Assembly (NCBI GenBank): GCA_016165875.1
Contig: JABBOT010000005.1
Span: 27,553,368 to 27,617,367 of the forward strand
Source: Acanthopleura granulata
Taxonomy: Eukaryota > Mollusca > Polyplacophora > Chitonida > Chitonidae
Direction of reading: 5' to 3'
Length of the DNA stretch: 64,000 bases
A program made the position numbers and the translations under genes. Positions 19,378 to 30,720 of this stretch are shown here, piece after piece. Positions within the stretch are counted from its first letter, which is position 1; each line of letters opens with the position of its first letter. A model generated the notes under the pieces. It was not told where the DNA came from. It worked only from the letters and a program-made list of their open reading frames with translations, and made no database searches.

Positions 19378-19930
19378 ACCCAACCTGTCGAAAGGACTTT
19401 CCGAAATATGAGCACTATGATTTTTGTAAGTTTTTTTTGGCATGTTTTGGTATGTTTTGACTATTTAGGGGTTATTTTATTTATTGGTTATTTTTTGTGA
19501 TTTATCTATTTTGTCTACGCCTGACGTCGCCAACCCCAGTTTATTGTACACTGAGTGGCCTCGGCTGTTCACAGTGTAGTATAATTTGTGAGCACCCGAT
19601 GGTTACCCAGTGCACGATGGACCATGTCAACACTCCAGAGATGGATCAAGCACAACCACGCTGTACACTATACTGCATCCGTGGCTTTCTACATTGTCTA
19701 TTTATAACTGTGGACGGCCACAGACGTAGTTAGTGTGCGACGGCCAGCTCCACCTACCAGAAAAACCTACACGGACAGAGCAGTGGCTATATGGGAGGGA
19801 CACTAAACTGTCCCTCGGTACATTGAGATTATAATTATAACTATCAATGTATTGGGGGAGAGTATATTGCGCCACCCCCTTCAACACAACCTACCTGGAA
19901 AATCTACGCCAATGGACCAATGGGTATATT

Positions 19931-20140
19931 CTGGTACGCTTCACAGGGCCTATGTTCCTTAACATTATTTAAACTGTTACGAACATAGGGGCCTGTACAT
20001 TTGTGCCACGCCTCAACACCGATGAGTATATGGCTGGTACACTTCACGAAGCCTATGTACATTTACATTATTTTAATTGTTAATGTTCATAAGCTTTGTA
20101 GATTGTACCACGCCCTCAACACCGATTATCCCTGAAAACC
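19931..20140. repeat. two tandem about 100-bp units, each with inverted arms
   Basis: The unit TGGTAC-CTTCAC...CTATGT...TTAACATTATTTAAA...CCACGCC-TCAACACCGAT occurs twice. Each unit holds an inverted repeat (CCTATGTTC...GAACATAGG in the first), so each can fold into a hairpin. Confidence 0.65.
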
Positions 20141-20237
20141 CTACACCGATGGATAAATGCTTGTTTGTTTTTTTTTCATGTACTCTCTGTTATGTATTGT
20201 GTTTCTTTGTTATTTATATGTCTGTCTGTGATTTGCC

Positions 20238-20265
20238 GTGACATCACACACCGTGATGTCACGTA
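20238..20265. repeat. 9-bp inverted repeat TGACATCAC/GTGATGTCA
   Basis: TGACATCAC-ACACC-GTGATGTCA is a perfect short palindrome with a 5-nt loop, related to the CRE-like sites in the TIRs. Confidence 0.5.
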
Positions 20266-20281
20266 ATCAAACAAAGATTAG

Positions 20282-20370
20282 CCTCTAACATTCACCCCCC
20301 TTAACTTATCATATATAAATATATACCCCTAACATTCACCCCCCTTAACTTATCATATATATAAATATAA
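20282..20370. repeat. tandem duplication of about 44 bp
   Basis: CTAACATTCACCCCCCTTAACTTATCATATATA occurs twice in succession (near 20284 and 20327), extending into TA-rich sequence. Confidence 0.75.
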
Positions 20371-20408
20371 ATACGACACACTATGCTCTGAAAATGTATA
20401 CTCACAAC

Positions 20409-20410
20409 AG

Positions 20411-20467
<57 letters not shown>
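20409..20467. repeat. (TA)n microsatellite
   Basis: About 55 bp of TA dinucleotides directly downstream of the zinc-finger gene on the minus strand. Confidence 0.9.
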
Positions 20468-20468
<1 letters not shown>

Positions 20469-20475
20469 TCACCAG

Positions 20476-20700
20476 TCATTCTCCACCCATATCACTTTCC
20501 TTTCCATGTCCAGTTCGATGATAATGCCGTTTCAGGTTTGACATACGGGTAAACTGCTTAGCACAATCCTTACAACTACACGTACAGCTCCCCGATCCAT
20601 GAACTTCCCGCTTGTGTCGATTTAGCGTTTGACGTGCCTTAAAAACACGCGAACACAAATCACAGGTAAATCCCATCATATAACAACCTCCTCCACTCAT
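20476..20700 (-). CDS. two-finger C2H2 zinc-finger protein of the Polinton, 74 aa
   Basis: Intact ATG-initiated frame. Finger 1 is CDLCSRVFKARQTLNRHKREVH and finger 2 is CKDCAKQFTRMSNLKRHYHRTGH, both with canonical Cys2His2 spacing and the Phe/Leu core. A short Ser/Cys-rich linker (GSGSCTCS) separates them, and an acidic tail ends the protein. A minus-strand TATA box (GGTATAAAAAG, 20757-20767) is 57 nt upstream, just inside the right TIR. The intact frame and promoter suggest a real element-encoded DNA-binding protein; the TIR is an obvious candidate target, which is inference. Similar C2H2 modules occur in Polinton polymerases. Confidence 0.75.
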   Translation of the reverse strand: MSGGGCYMMGFTCDLCSRVFKARQTLNRHKREVHGSGSCTCSCKDCAKQFTRMSNLKRHYHRTGHGKESDMGGE

Positions 20701-20756
20701 CCACGCCTACGTGCTTATACACTGCCAAACACAGCGAAAAATGACAACCACCCCCA

Positions 20757-20767
20757 CTTTTTATACC
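20757..20767 (-). promoter_or_regulatory. TATA box of the zinc-finger gene
   Basis: On the minus strand it reads GGTATAAAAAG, between the internal TIR-half repeat and the ATG at 20700. Confidence 0.6.
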
Positions 20768-20774
20768 TTTTAAT

Positions 20775-20862
20775 GTTATTATCACGTGCATATCGCATGA
20801 TAGGACAAAAACAAATAACACCTACTACCTTACCAAAACCTATGACGTCATAAAGGTAATCC
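20775..20862 (-). repeat. internal second copy of the distal TIR half
   Basis: It repeats the TGACGTCAT...TTTTGGTAAGGTAG...CCTATCA block of the right TIR, with TGACGTCA at 20843-20850. Its inner part (cctatcatgcgatatgcacg) matches the inner edge of the left TIR better than the outer copy does. Confidence 0.75.
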
Positions 20863-20879
20863 CCCCATGCACCTGATCA

Positions 20880-21009
20880 TGGCCACACCACGTGATAGGA
20901 AAAAAACCACATTCTACCTTACCAAAACATATGACGTCACCACGGTACCTCCGGAACCTCCCAGGTTAAAAGATCGGAATGAGCAGTGTAGGCCACATTG
21001 TATACTACT
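20880..21009 (-). repeat. Polinton right terminal inverted repeat
   Basis: Inverted partner of 896-1046. It ends GTATACTACT at 21009 and carries TGACGTCA at 20932-20939. The distal half is repeated once more just inside, at 20775-20862. Confidence 0.9.
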
Positions 21010-21284
21010 TACGTGGATAACAAGCTTTACTGCCCCTGCAATGTTGTCCTTTTCCGGCCATTTCCAGCATTAGCGTACCGGGAAAATTTAGACTTCTTTG
21101 AATTCTGTGCGTTAGCGTAACGATTTTGTCATCGCCATTATCAAATATTACAATCATTATAATACTGTTTATTACACTATACATGTAATACACACAATAA
21201 ATTACGATTGAGCCCTATGCAAATGTTTACTGAGCTGAGCAGTCGCAAACATACTGTTTGGTAGCGTCCTGAAGTTAGTACCAC

Positions 21285-21665
21285 GTTCGCTATTTGAATA
21301 CCGAATAACGTGCTAGGACGTTTTTCGTTATTTGGTTCCTTAATAATTGGTTGATTGATTGATTGATTGACGGTTACAATGGATCCTTATTCGGATCTCC
21401 AATCTTTTGCGTTTTGTTATTGGAATATGGAGTATCCTGCTAGCGCGTTTTAGGTTATTCGAATGTTGAATAACGTGCTAGCATGTTTTTCGTTATTCGG
21501 GTTGCCAACAACTGACCGATTGACTGATTGATTGATTGGCAATTACAATGGAGGTGGCACGTACTTCCCTATTCCGATCTCAGCTCTTTTACTTTTTATT
21601 ATTGAAATATCGAATATCCTGTTAGCACATGTTTCGTTATTCCAATGTCGAATAACGTGTTAGGT
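21285..21665. repeat. 166-180 bp tandem repeat, a little over two units
   Basis: GAATAACGTGCTAG recurs at about 21302, 21468 and 21648. Each interval contains TGATTGATTGATTG, a (G/A)TTACAATGGA block and a TCTTTTGC/TACTTTT block. It lies just outside the right Polinton end. Confidence 0.75.
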
Positions 21666-21810
21666 TAACGTAGGTGATAAGTGACACTAATCACTTAATC
21701 GGACAGGTCAAGTTTTACCTCAAAATCTTGTTCCTTCATCAGAGCCATTACTAAGTTATGTTTGGGTTAAATTTGAGTTCCCCTTCTAGTTTAACTTGAA
21801 TTTCTGTTTA

Positions 21811-21890
21811 GATCACAACACAGCCCTGGGGAAACCCACGACCATCCGCAAGCTGCAGGTAGACCTTCCCACGAATGGAAGGTCAGAGAA
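21811..21890 (-). mobile_element. degenerate fragment of SINE family 1
   Basis: GGGGAAACCCACGACCATCC...CAGGTAGACCTTCCCACG matches the body of the SINE at 42794-43040 in the same orientation. Head and tail are missing. Confidence 0.6.
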
Positions 21891-24800
21891 AATATGAAAT
21901 ATTAATGGTCACAAGTGTTCACGCATCACGGAAAAATGCCCCGACTATCAAGAACACGAAGCACAAGACGCCGAAAAACAACAACAACAATCGGAAGCAA
22001 TCAGCTGGAAACCTGTGTTATCAGGGATGTTAGGTATATGTGGTGTGTAGGTAGAGTTTTCCACACAATAAGTCGGGGGGGGGGGGTTACTTCGTATATG
22101 TACAATTTGTTCCTAAATGTAGAAGCTAAAAAAAAGTTCAAAAATATATCCGAAAGATGGATACAAAGTCTTTTGATGGAAAAATTCCATTCCAGTTCAT
22201 GTACTGTCTTTGAACTCTTTTAAAAAACTTCACAGTTCAAATGGTAGTCAAATGTTTAATAATACCATTGCTTTTCCAATAACTGACTGAAGTTTTGTGA
22301 AAAGTGTAATAGAGCTCCGAAGTCAGGGTAGTCCGTGTAAAAACCTAACCTGTAAATCACATTGTACTGGTAAAAAAATGGCACAAAATGGATGCTTGGC
22401 ATTGGAAGTTTGCTTGCGGGCAATAGACCACTTTGTCGGTCAATGTTAAAGAGGTGTTCGAAATCCATTCCTTCTTTGAACACTCACGAGACAATTCGGT
22501 TGTGTAGCTTGACCGAAAATAAGAATTTTATGACCAAGCAAAAATCCACATCAGTCAGTCATTGAAGTCGGTCAAGGGTTTGAACCCAAGACCACGATGT
22601 GCCTCAGTCAAAGTTACAGATCCGTGAATTACTCATAACGTAACTGTTTTGTTAAGGTCTTTTGTTCATGTTTATGTACTTTGAAATAAATGTAACATTC
22701 CCACAAGTTCAGAGGACCGAGGCCTTGGTTTTGTCATTAACAAAAAACTGTTTGCGTCACTTTGAGCATATCATCAAAATGGAAGAATGAACGATTTGTA
22801 TAAACGACTTTTAACCCGAATACATTAGAGCCGCAAGCAAGGTAGATGTTCCAGTCAGACGTAATAAGTTATGTTCAAGCCCGCTCCAAGATTTTCGGGC
22901 AACTTGTGGATCGTCGATGCTTTTTCTCGGACTATTATGCCGGCTGTTTTGTTTTAAGTCAATCAAATACATACATAAATAAATAGTCCATACACACCTC
23001 CACACTTTGGTTTTGATAAGCTTTTCCCCCTAAGTTTTGCAAGCGGAAACGAGGTTTTGCAGATGGCTTTGTCTGCGTGCAGCCGCTACAGTTCTCTCTC
23101 CGCTAATCGCTCACTGTTGGATATATGATGAGAATCACTTTTCAGGTACAGTTTGTAGCTACTATATTCTTAGTTTGTAATATTTATAGGCACTGAGAAT
23201 TACAATCAAGTCTCTCAACAAATCATACATCTTTAACTGAAATGTAACAGTCACGAAAATCGGACCGCGATAACACACCTGTCCCAGTTGTAATTACAAG
23301 CCTAATGCCGTCCTGGTAACATATTCTCGCGCTTCCAGCACTGTAAATAGGGAACGTTTAGTTTAAATGTGGTGTATACCTGTAGTGTAAGTACAATAAA
23401 GTTGCTTACATTCTACATGCTTATATTCTAGTCAATCTAAAAACGAATTTGTGTTTACATACGGGACAAGGTTGCATTCATTGTTGCATTCAACAATACG
23501 GCAAAGTGTGGAAGTCCTGTCGTTTTGTTGTTTAGATGCGTTTCCAGCAAGTGTAATTTTCTTTCTTTTACAAGGGTGATGTGATATATTATGCTCATTC
23601 ACGTCGAGTTTGTACTCTGTGACAGCAGGTCTTTTGTCAGTGGTATTTGGGCTACCGGAGATTGGGCGTCATTTGAGAACGTGACTGATGATTTACGCCA
23701 CAAGCGGAAATGGTTGCCCAGGTCCATTTGGGCAGAACACCGTTGACAGCCACCGAGAAACCAACCTGATGGCTGACTATCGTCAAGTGATAATGGGGCA
23801 CCTGCTCCATGGGAAATTGAAAATATTCCATTGATTTTGTTTCATTGTCTAGTACTTATCACTGTACCAAGAAAGATTTTTCCTTCTCGGGGAACCTAGT
23901 TTGTCCGTAAAAAACCAATCGGCTTTTGGTAGGTCGGTGATGAACTGCTTCATGTGTCCCACCCATGTTTTAACTCGTATTAGAAGGTAAACCAACTCCA
24001 CGTATAAGGCGACATAAAATGTTCTGTCGAAATATCCATGTAGATTGATCTGTAATTGTAGACATTAAAGCCTCAACACACAGATACTTTTCATGAAAAA
24101 CATACTCGGTATTATCTGAATCCTATTACATTTATCCTGTGCTAAATGTAAGGCACTGTTCCGTCTTTGACGAAGGCCACTCTGACGACCTTATGGCACG
24201 ACGCACACGTAACTACAAAAGTTACGGTTTTCGCTGAAACCAAAGCGCGTTGTTGTAGTCAAATGGACGTAGCGCTACGAGCACTTCACCTGATCGGTGC
24301 ACAGATAACGGCAGCCTACGCTATATAAAAAAGTTGGTGGGACAACTGTGAAATAACTGACATATTGCTATCAGCCTTGAGATCCATGAACAATAAAATG
24401 TCTAACAGTCTTAGCTTTGCAAAGAAGTTTTAAAGTTTTTCTTTATTGGATTCAGATTGTTCTTGGGTCAAACAACACACACCACAGAGAATGTTGGTTA
24501 TCACGTGGTAGGAAGGCTCGAGATGACAAATCTGTCTTACTTCAGTGTAAGACGATTTCTTTGATCTAAATTGTTCTTTTAGGAAACCCGTTTTTCTTTC
24601 TCTTTATGTCTTACAAGTAAAATTGAAATATTACACCATCGAGAGTGTGATCAAAGGGCCATCAATTGTGAAAGAGGAAAAGCATTTTGTACAAGTGGAA
24701 AATGGAGGTTATTAAGTTCTCTTTGTCCCTAGTGTTATTACAGTTCGAAAATAAAAATTGTTTAAATGTCGTCAAAACTTCAACGGAATGCAAAGACAGA

Positions 24801-26683
24801 AAATCTACTTTTCGCTTCACAAATTTCCCGGTAGGACAAACATTAGTTTATAAATGCAGGGAATATATGCAACCAGTGGTCAAAATCTTTCAGAGCCTTG
24901 TTTTGGGGCTCAAATCTAGCCCTTGGCAATACAACGGTATGTTGACCGACAAGTTGAATAAATGCACCCATTGTTGAGCCAGCCGGGTGGAACGACAAAT
25001 AAGCTGGGAATATCGCTAAAACAGAACCACACCCACACGTAGCTGGAGACAGCCGGTTTCTATATAATATTACATCGTCCTTGTTTATCGTGAGAGTGTT
25101 TCGTCTTGCTTTCGAGCTTGCTGAGGGGTTCTTTTGAGCTCCGCACGCAGTGTGAGCGACTACTTGCAGACCGCAAACATGCGTGTCTCCGTGTTACAGC
25201 CAGTGTATTATTGTCTATCAATAAACAGTTCGTCCACACAAAAGGTTTGACTAATGCAGCTTTCAGGCACATCATAATAGGCGGTAATTACATCCAATTA
25301 ATGTGCGGATTAGATATACTTCAATTTCAAGAAAACTTTGGGCTAAAAAGACACCGATGTCAGATATACGTCAGCCGTATTTGTGCGATGAGAGTTTTTC
25401 CTCCAACATGAAAACTTGGAAAGTAAACAGAATACAAAAGCCTAACCGTGGACAAAGACGAATGATTCCTGTTTGCAAGGCTAAATGAAGAGAATGTTGT
25501 TAAAGATCTACTGAATGTACATATATTTTAACATGATATTACGAGCTACTCTTGTTATTAATACAACATATGGGGTATTGTCAAGAATAAAGCAAGTATT
25601 ATTTTGAAGAAAATTCATCTGGTATCCCCAAGTGTTCAATTCTTTGCAAGGCTGGTTATAGTTTCCTGGAGCTGGTTAATAAAGAAGTGGAGCAGAACAA
25701 ACATTTTGTGACAGATGTTAGAAATGTTGTAAATGAAACAGTCTAATTGGAAACGGCCAAAATAAGAAGAAATCGTCTTTTTCTTGGAAGATTATGCCAA
25801 AATTTTCTCCACTGTATGGATGACCATCACTTACCGAAATAACAAATTTGTCAAACGTGACAATCGTCAGTCTCCCAATTGGATAGAACCCAATCTTGGG
25901 AAACTATGTCATTATGTTATTTGTCATTACATGAATTGAGTGTCAAACGATAGAAAATTATCACCATCTTGTACATCTTGCAGCTATATTTCTTGAAATA
26001 AGTCTGCCTTTGTTAACATTTCCCGTTAATGTGGTTGTATTAACTGTGCAATTAGTTACGGGAGCACTTCATCGATGTGTCTCCCTTTAATTATTATCCA
26101 ACCGCAGGCGAAGTGGAGACGATACACACTATTTTGGGGTGACCGTTCACATTAGTTGAAAGACATTAGCGAATGTTCATATTCTGTGAAACACACGATT
26201 TTGCTAAACTCTACTCTGTCTTTTATATCCAAATCAACAGTTTTACAAACCAAGACACAACTACATCACGGACCATCTTCATAACGCACCTGTAAGCAAT
26301 ACGACAACAAGTACATGTAGCACTACACAGAAGGACCAGGGCTCAATCCCAATTATGTTCACGGCACTCGAAGTCGGGATATACTTTCGAACACATAAAG
26401 ATGTAGATCTATATCGTATCTAAATGTTCGGGGACAATACAATCTGTATGATTTGGCGTGCCACTGACTTGCGCCTGTATAATGACTAGCAATCATAAGG
26501 GTTGCGTGAATGACAATGTTCATACATCTTGACAACACTATACATACATAAATTGGTTTACGTGGCGACTCCATTTTATGGAGTGATTTGCCCCAAAGCA
26601 TTAAGATGTGTTTCAGGAATTCAGGCTGTTCTAATCAACAAAGTTCGATAGAGAACTATTGCCTCTGTGCTGTGGCCTAAAAT
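21891..26683. other. host intergenic DNA, no convincing gene
   Basis: Contains a 12-G run (about 22075-22086) and AT-rich unique-looking sequence. The block 25720-26110 is a diverged copy of 30840-31255 (shared landmarks TTTCTTGGAA, CCACTGTATGGATGACCAT/CCACTGTGCAGCTGACCAT, CATCGATGTGTCT). A TATA-like TTCTATATAATATT lies near 25058. Open frames here are short and patternless. Confidence 0.4.
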
Positions 26684-27030
26684 CTATGGATTATACATAA
26701 TCAATTTCCCCACAGGTTTAAAAACTAAACTTGCACTTTTCGGTGGACAAAGCACGCCTGTCAGATTTGGGTTACCAGCGTCTGCACGGTTAGAAAATTG
26801 TATTCGACTTTGCACTGTGGGACACACGAGTAAAACATGATGGATTGTCTCCTCGGCGGAGCAAACATTACACAGGTGTGAATCGCTTATCATGAATCTT
26901 TTTAAGTAGTTATTAGCTGGGAGATGTCCTGACAGAAGTTGGAAGTACAAGATTTCTGCTTTTGTGGTGGAAACGGAAATATGGTGGATGTTATGAAAGT
27001 TGACAACAGGATTTAAGGAGTGATAAAAAC
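26684..27030 (-). mobile_element. 3' fragment of a LINE (non-LTR retrotransposon) ORF2
   Basis: The minus-strand frame carries FQLLSGHLPANNYLKRF, then CNVCSAEETIHHVLLVCP. This is the C-terminal Cys-His segment (C..C...E.T..H.L..CP) that follows the RT or RNase H region in several LINE clades. No RT motifs remain, so it is a 5'-truncated relic. Confidence 0.7.
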
Positions 27031-27299
27031 GACCATTCTCTGAAGGGTCCTACTCGGTTTGTCAAAGTTTAAATGATAATGACTTCGTTTCATTTAGGGC
27101 ATCTGATACGGACAGTTTGAGGTTAGAAGACCATAATACAGAATTACACGTAATAGGTATCTGAATTAACTAAGGATCTGATGTGTGTGGTAGAATCTAG
27201 TCAATTACCGGGATTACCAGCCAATGTCCTGGCAGATTTCAGGCTTAAAAAAATGCAAAATCCAAGACGTGGTGGGCGGTGTACTTCGTCGATACATGC

Positions 27300-27415
27300 G
27301 AAGATCTGCCAGGAACCTGCGGATGATAGGTTTCCTACCACTATAATGCTCCCGTTGTCGTATAGGTGGAATATTCTGGAGTGTGGCATAAAACATCAAT
27401 CAAATAAATCAAAAT
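27300..27415 (+). mobile_element. SINE family 1, 3' part
   Basis: ACCTGCGGATGATAGGTTTCC...CCACTATAATGCTCCCGTTGTCGTATAGGTGGAATATTC...TAAAACATCAATCAAATAAAT matches the body and tail of the SINE at 42794-43040 in opposite orientation. The tRNA-like head is absent. Confidence 0.7.
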
Positions 27416-30169
27416 CGGACCGACGAATAAGGTGAATTCTGGTCGTCTTATTTCTTCCCGCACGTGAGCTTGTTTACCGTGAAGAGTCTGGAAATGTCTG
27501 CGCACATGTCAGTATGGGGAGAGTCGATCAGTGATCATTTACTACACCCTACACGTATGTTGTTGTTGTACCCGGAACCTTCTGATCTGTCACAAGAGCA
27601 GCGCAGCATACCAACTAAGACATCACAGTGCTATGTTTTGGAGGACTGTACAAAACTAATTACTCTCGAAGTTACAAGTGTCATTGGAACAACCTGCTAA
27701 TTGGACTGTGTAATTTTAGCATGCAACAAGAAGTCGAAACATGATAACGCAAGAGAATTCTGATAACCTATCATACTCTGCATACAGTACCCTAAATTGT
27801 GACGGTACGGTTGTGTTGCTTTCTTTACTGATCTTGTTCCCTGTAGGCCAATTCACAGAACACTGTACGATATCTCTTTTATTTCTCAACAGCAGATAAC
27901 AATACATTCTCATAGTTACACATTCAAGTACAACAACTCGAAGTACAACAACAGCCCCGCAAGCCTCTACGTCATGACGTATGCGAATTTTGATTGGCTT
28001 ATTGGATTCCGCATATGAGATGTGGAAATTTATTAGAACTGGGAATTATTACGGACGAAAAAACGACTGTACGGCAATGATGGCATACTGATATCATATA
28101 CATAGATTGTTCCAGATCCTGTAAATTTCCAAAGTTAAGTTTAGCTTCGAACTCTTCACAAGGTAGGATTTTTCTCTACATTTCACATACACCCAGTAGC
28201 GTGTTTTTGATGGACCAATTCGGTAACTTTGTTAGTTAAGATAATCCGTATATTGACGCCGAAAAATATAAATTCCTCATATGTATACCTATTGAAACGT
28301 GTATATGTACTATGCACATGTTGAAAATGATCAATAATAAAGTAAAAATGTATCCAAACTTATCACTTTTAATCAGATAATTGTCTGTGTTGAAAATTCA
28401 TTTGTTGACCTCACGGCTGTGGGGATAGTCCTTAACTTAACTATGGCCCCCACAGCGGTCACCTTCCGCCTTCTTGTGGCTCGTATTTTATCATTTGGAT
28501 CAAAGTTTTATCATTTTATTCTTTCCAATTGAGCAAAAGCCGTTGCTTGGACGTAAACATGTGACACTTGGCGATATTTCTGATTTTTTTTAAACGGAAC
28601 GAAAACTAGGTAGGTTATTTATCCTCGTATGTATTCGACTTGCGATAGTTGTGAGACTTCAATCCGCGTTATGAACGACTGTACGTAATAGCAAGACCAG
28701 TGCCACGTCATTATTTTTATATTCTGATTAACATCTCAAAAATTATTTGGCCAGACAAGCGCTATCTGTCGGTCTTTTTTTTCTTATATTCCGATTAACG
28801 TCTCATCGATCATTTACGGTTCTTGACAAAATCGCAGTCCTTACTATCACCCTGTAGCTTAGCTGGCCCATCACGTGCAGCGCAGTATATCTACAATCCG
28901 ACTGGCCCTTGGCTGACGATGCCGCGTGCTGGAATCCTGCACGCGCTGGGAATTGTTTCACGTGACATCTCCTATCCGTGGGTTCCTTTGCCCTTCCCTC
29001 TGGTTGCTGCCAAATAAGTGAAATATCCATATAATATAAATATATATGAATTTGTTCATATATTTTACAATGTTTATGTTTATTTTACATTGTTTGTTCA
29101 ACACCAGTTTAACGACGTTCCAAAGTTTAACAACAACAGTATCAGCGTTTCCAGATATAGTTCCTTCAAAATCTCGCGAGAATGAGCGTGATTTACGATG
29201 GCTGCAACCGATAACTGCTACTCAATTTCTGAAACTTAAAGTACAGGACAGCTCATGATTGAGGTAATGTTCATTAAAAAGATTATAAAACTTTGTCTCA
29301 ATGTAAAAACCTGTTTGAAATTGTACGGATTCGTTGCTGAATTATCTTCGTTTGAAATATGGAGTATTGTGTTGCCGTCTGGGGATCTGAAGGAGCCCAT
29401 GCCTTTAAACTTATGAGGTATTGACCAATCAGAGCACTAAGAGACATAGGCTGTTTATCAGCTGTGACACAAATGTTCTGAGTTGTGTGTCAATGTAACA
29501 TGTAATAACATAGGGACAGTACACTGTTTTAATGTTATATGTTTTAATCAGAACAAGTACATGAGTTATTACCAAATTATTTCCACACTATTGTGTTGTG
29601 GCAGGAGTAAGTGTCTTGTTCATTTTATGTTATAAATTGACATATATGCTTAAGTTACGACCCTAGCAGCTTACTACAGTCTCAGGTGACAAGTGTGCTC
29701 CGGGCTTGGAACATTTACGGGCAAGACAGAATGGCGGCTTTTCATGCTAGTCGATGGAGCACTATCAAATGTCAGTTTCCTCTGTCTTAATAGCTGCGAG
29801 AAAAAATACTTTCCGGAGATGAAAATAATATTGTGCAACTTTTTTGGCAAACTTAACTTAGAACATGCGCTGTCTTTCATCTTAGGACAGCAAGACAATA
29901 ACTTTAGAGTAAATCGCGTTTGTGAGATGTGTCTCAGGGGAAATGGTGAACTGATCCCGCTTTGCACAGAACGGCCCAGACTTCTGTACACGTCACTGTA
30001 GCCATAATGACGTAGCAGGCAAGCGTCGCTAAGCAACAGCACAGAACGACCTGTCTTACCGTAGTTCAAGACCATCCTCTTCATTTCGGCCTTTCACTTT
30101 AAAGGAATCTGAAACATTCTTGAATTATGTATAAAAAACACAACCGTGTGAGTCATGGATTTAACCGCA
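27416..30169. other. host intergenic DNA with an old duplicated block
   Basis: 28380-29260 is a diverged copy of 32200-33000 (shared: CGACTGTACGTAAT, TTTATGCTTCTTGA/TTTACGGTTCTTGA, CTCTGG-TGCTG, GAGAATGAGCGTGATTTACG). A 102-codon frame at 29693-30001 has no recognisable motif. No gene is called. Confidence 0.4.
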
Positions 30170-30720
30170 GTTCACATTGTTGCTTTTCTTACAGTCGTTA
30201 GGTTCCTAGTCCCTGTCAAAATCAGACGATTGGGAAAACACATCATTTTTCAACACCATTGCCGATACGTCGGGAAATTAATTCACCAAGAACGAGCACC
30301 GAAAAAATGACGGTTTAAGGCCTCAATTTCCTCTTCAAAAATAGCACCAAATGTCATATAAGTGCGTACTTCCTATGAGTTTTGGTCAAGTGAAAAGGAA
30401 AGTGATTAACAGGCTCTGGCTGACACTTATACCAGCCAGAGTAATCTATTGTTCCAAAAACAAATGTAGGGGTACCACTATCGGAGAGGAAACTCATAAA
30501 TAAAAGGCTTGTTCTACTCTCAGAAGGTTTACTACTCCTGTCAACCTTCTTACCGGGAAAGTGTTCTCACATGCTGACCCAGAGAGTACACCGCTAGGAT
30601 CGACTACATTTAGGATGTTAGAGTCCGCCATTAGTCTTCATTCTGATGTGAAGGCGTCCTACCCTCTAACCTATGTGACGTCATTATTGGATGTTGGCCA
30701 ATCGTATAAGTGCAGCTAGA
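30170..30720. repeat. diverged duplicated block (partner 33230-33990)
   Basis: Shared landmarks in the same order: CTTACAGTCGTTAGGTTC, ATTTTTCAACAC, then GACGTCATTATTGGATGTTGGCCAATCG / GACTTCATTATTGGACGTTGACCAATCG. Divergence is substantial, so the duplication is old. Confidence 0.6.
30341..30522 (+). repeat. left arm of a 97%-identical inverted repeat (partner 32242-32424)
   Basis: About 182 bp matches the reverse complement of 32242-32424 with six mismatches by eye. The spacer is 1.7 kb. The surrounding duplicated blocks are much more diverged. Confidence 0.85.

Larger units (their letters stand above)
896..21009. mobile_element. Polinton (Maverick) / adintovirus-like element, 20.1 kb, probably inactive
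   Basis: Polintons are large self-synthesising DNA transposons with virus-type capsid genes. The boundaries come from inverted ends: AGTAGTATAC starts at 896, and the same sequence in reverse complement ends at 21009. They are flanked by tacatg (890-895) and tacgtg (21010-21015), a 6-bp target duplication with one mismatch, which is the size expected for this family. Inside are the diagnostic genes: chromodomain integrase, HerA/FtsK-type packaging ATPase, single-jelly-roll penton, double-jelly-roll capsid protein, adenain-like protease and protein-primed PolB. Order and strands fit the family, with PolB converging on the plus-strand capsid block. Nearly every core gene carries at least one stop or frameshift, so this copy is most likely a non-functional fossil. 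Homopolymer-associated breaks (for example near 5862 and 6809) may be assembly errors. Confidence 0.95.

Noticed and set aside
17715..19400. A host core histone gene ending in the stem-loops
   Set aside because: No upstream frame resembles H2A, H2B, H3, H4 or H1. The hairpins lie inside the Polinton boundaries and follow element genes.
19312..19500. 62-codon plus-strand frame over the canonical stem-loop
   Set aside because: Crosses the hairpin and downstream element; no motif.
29693..30001. 102-codon frame as a host gene
   Set aside because: No recognisable domain, in a region of old duplicated non-coding blocks, and no splice or promoter support.
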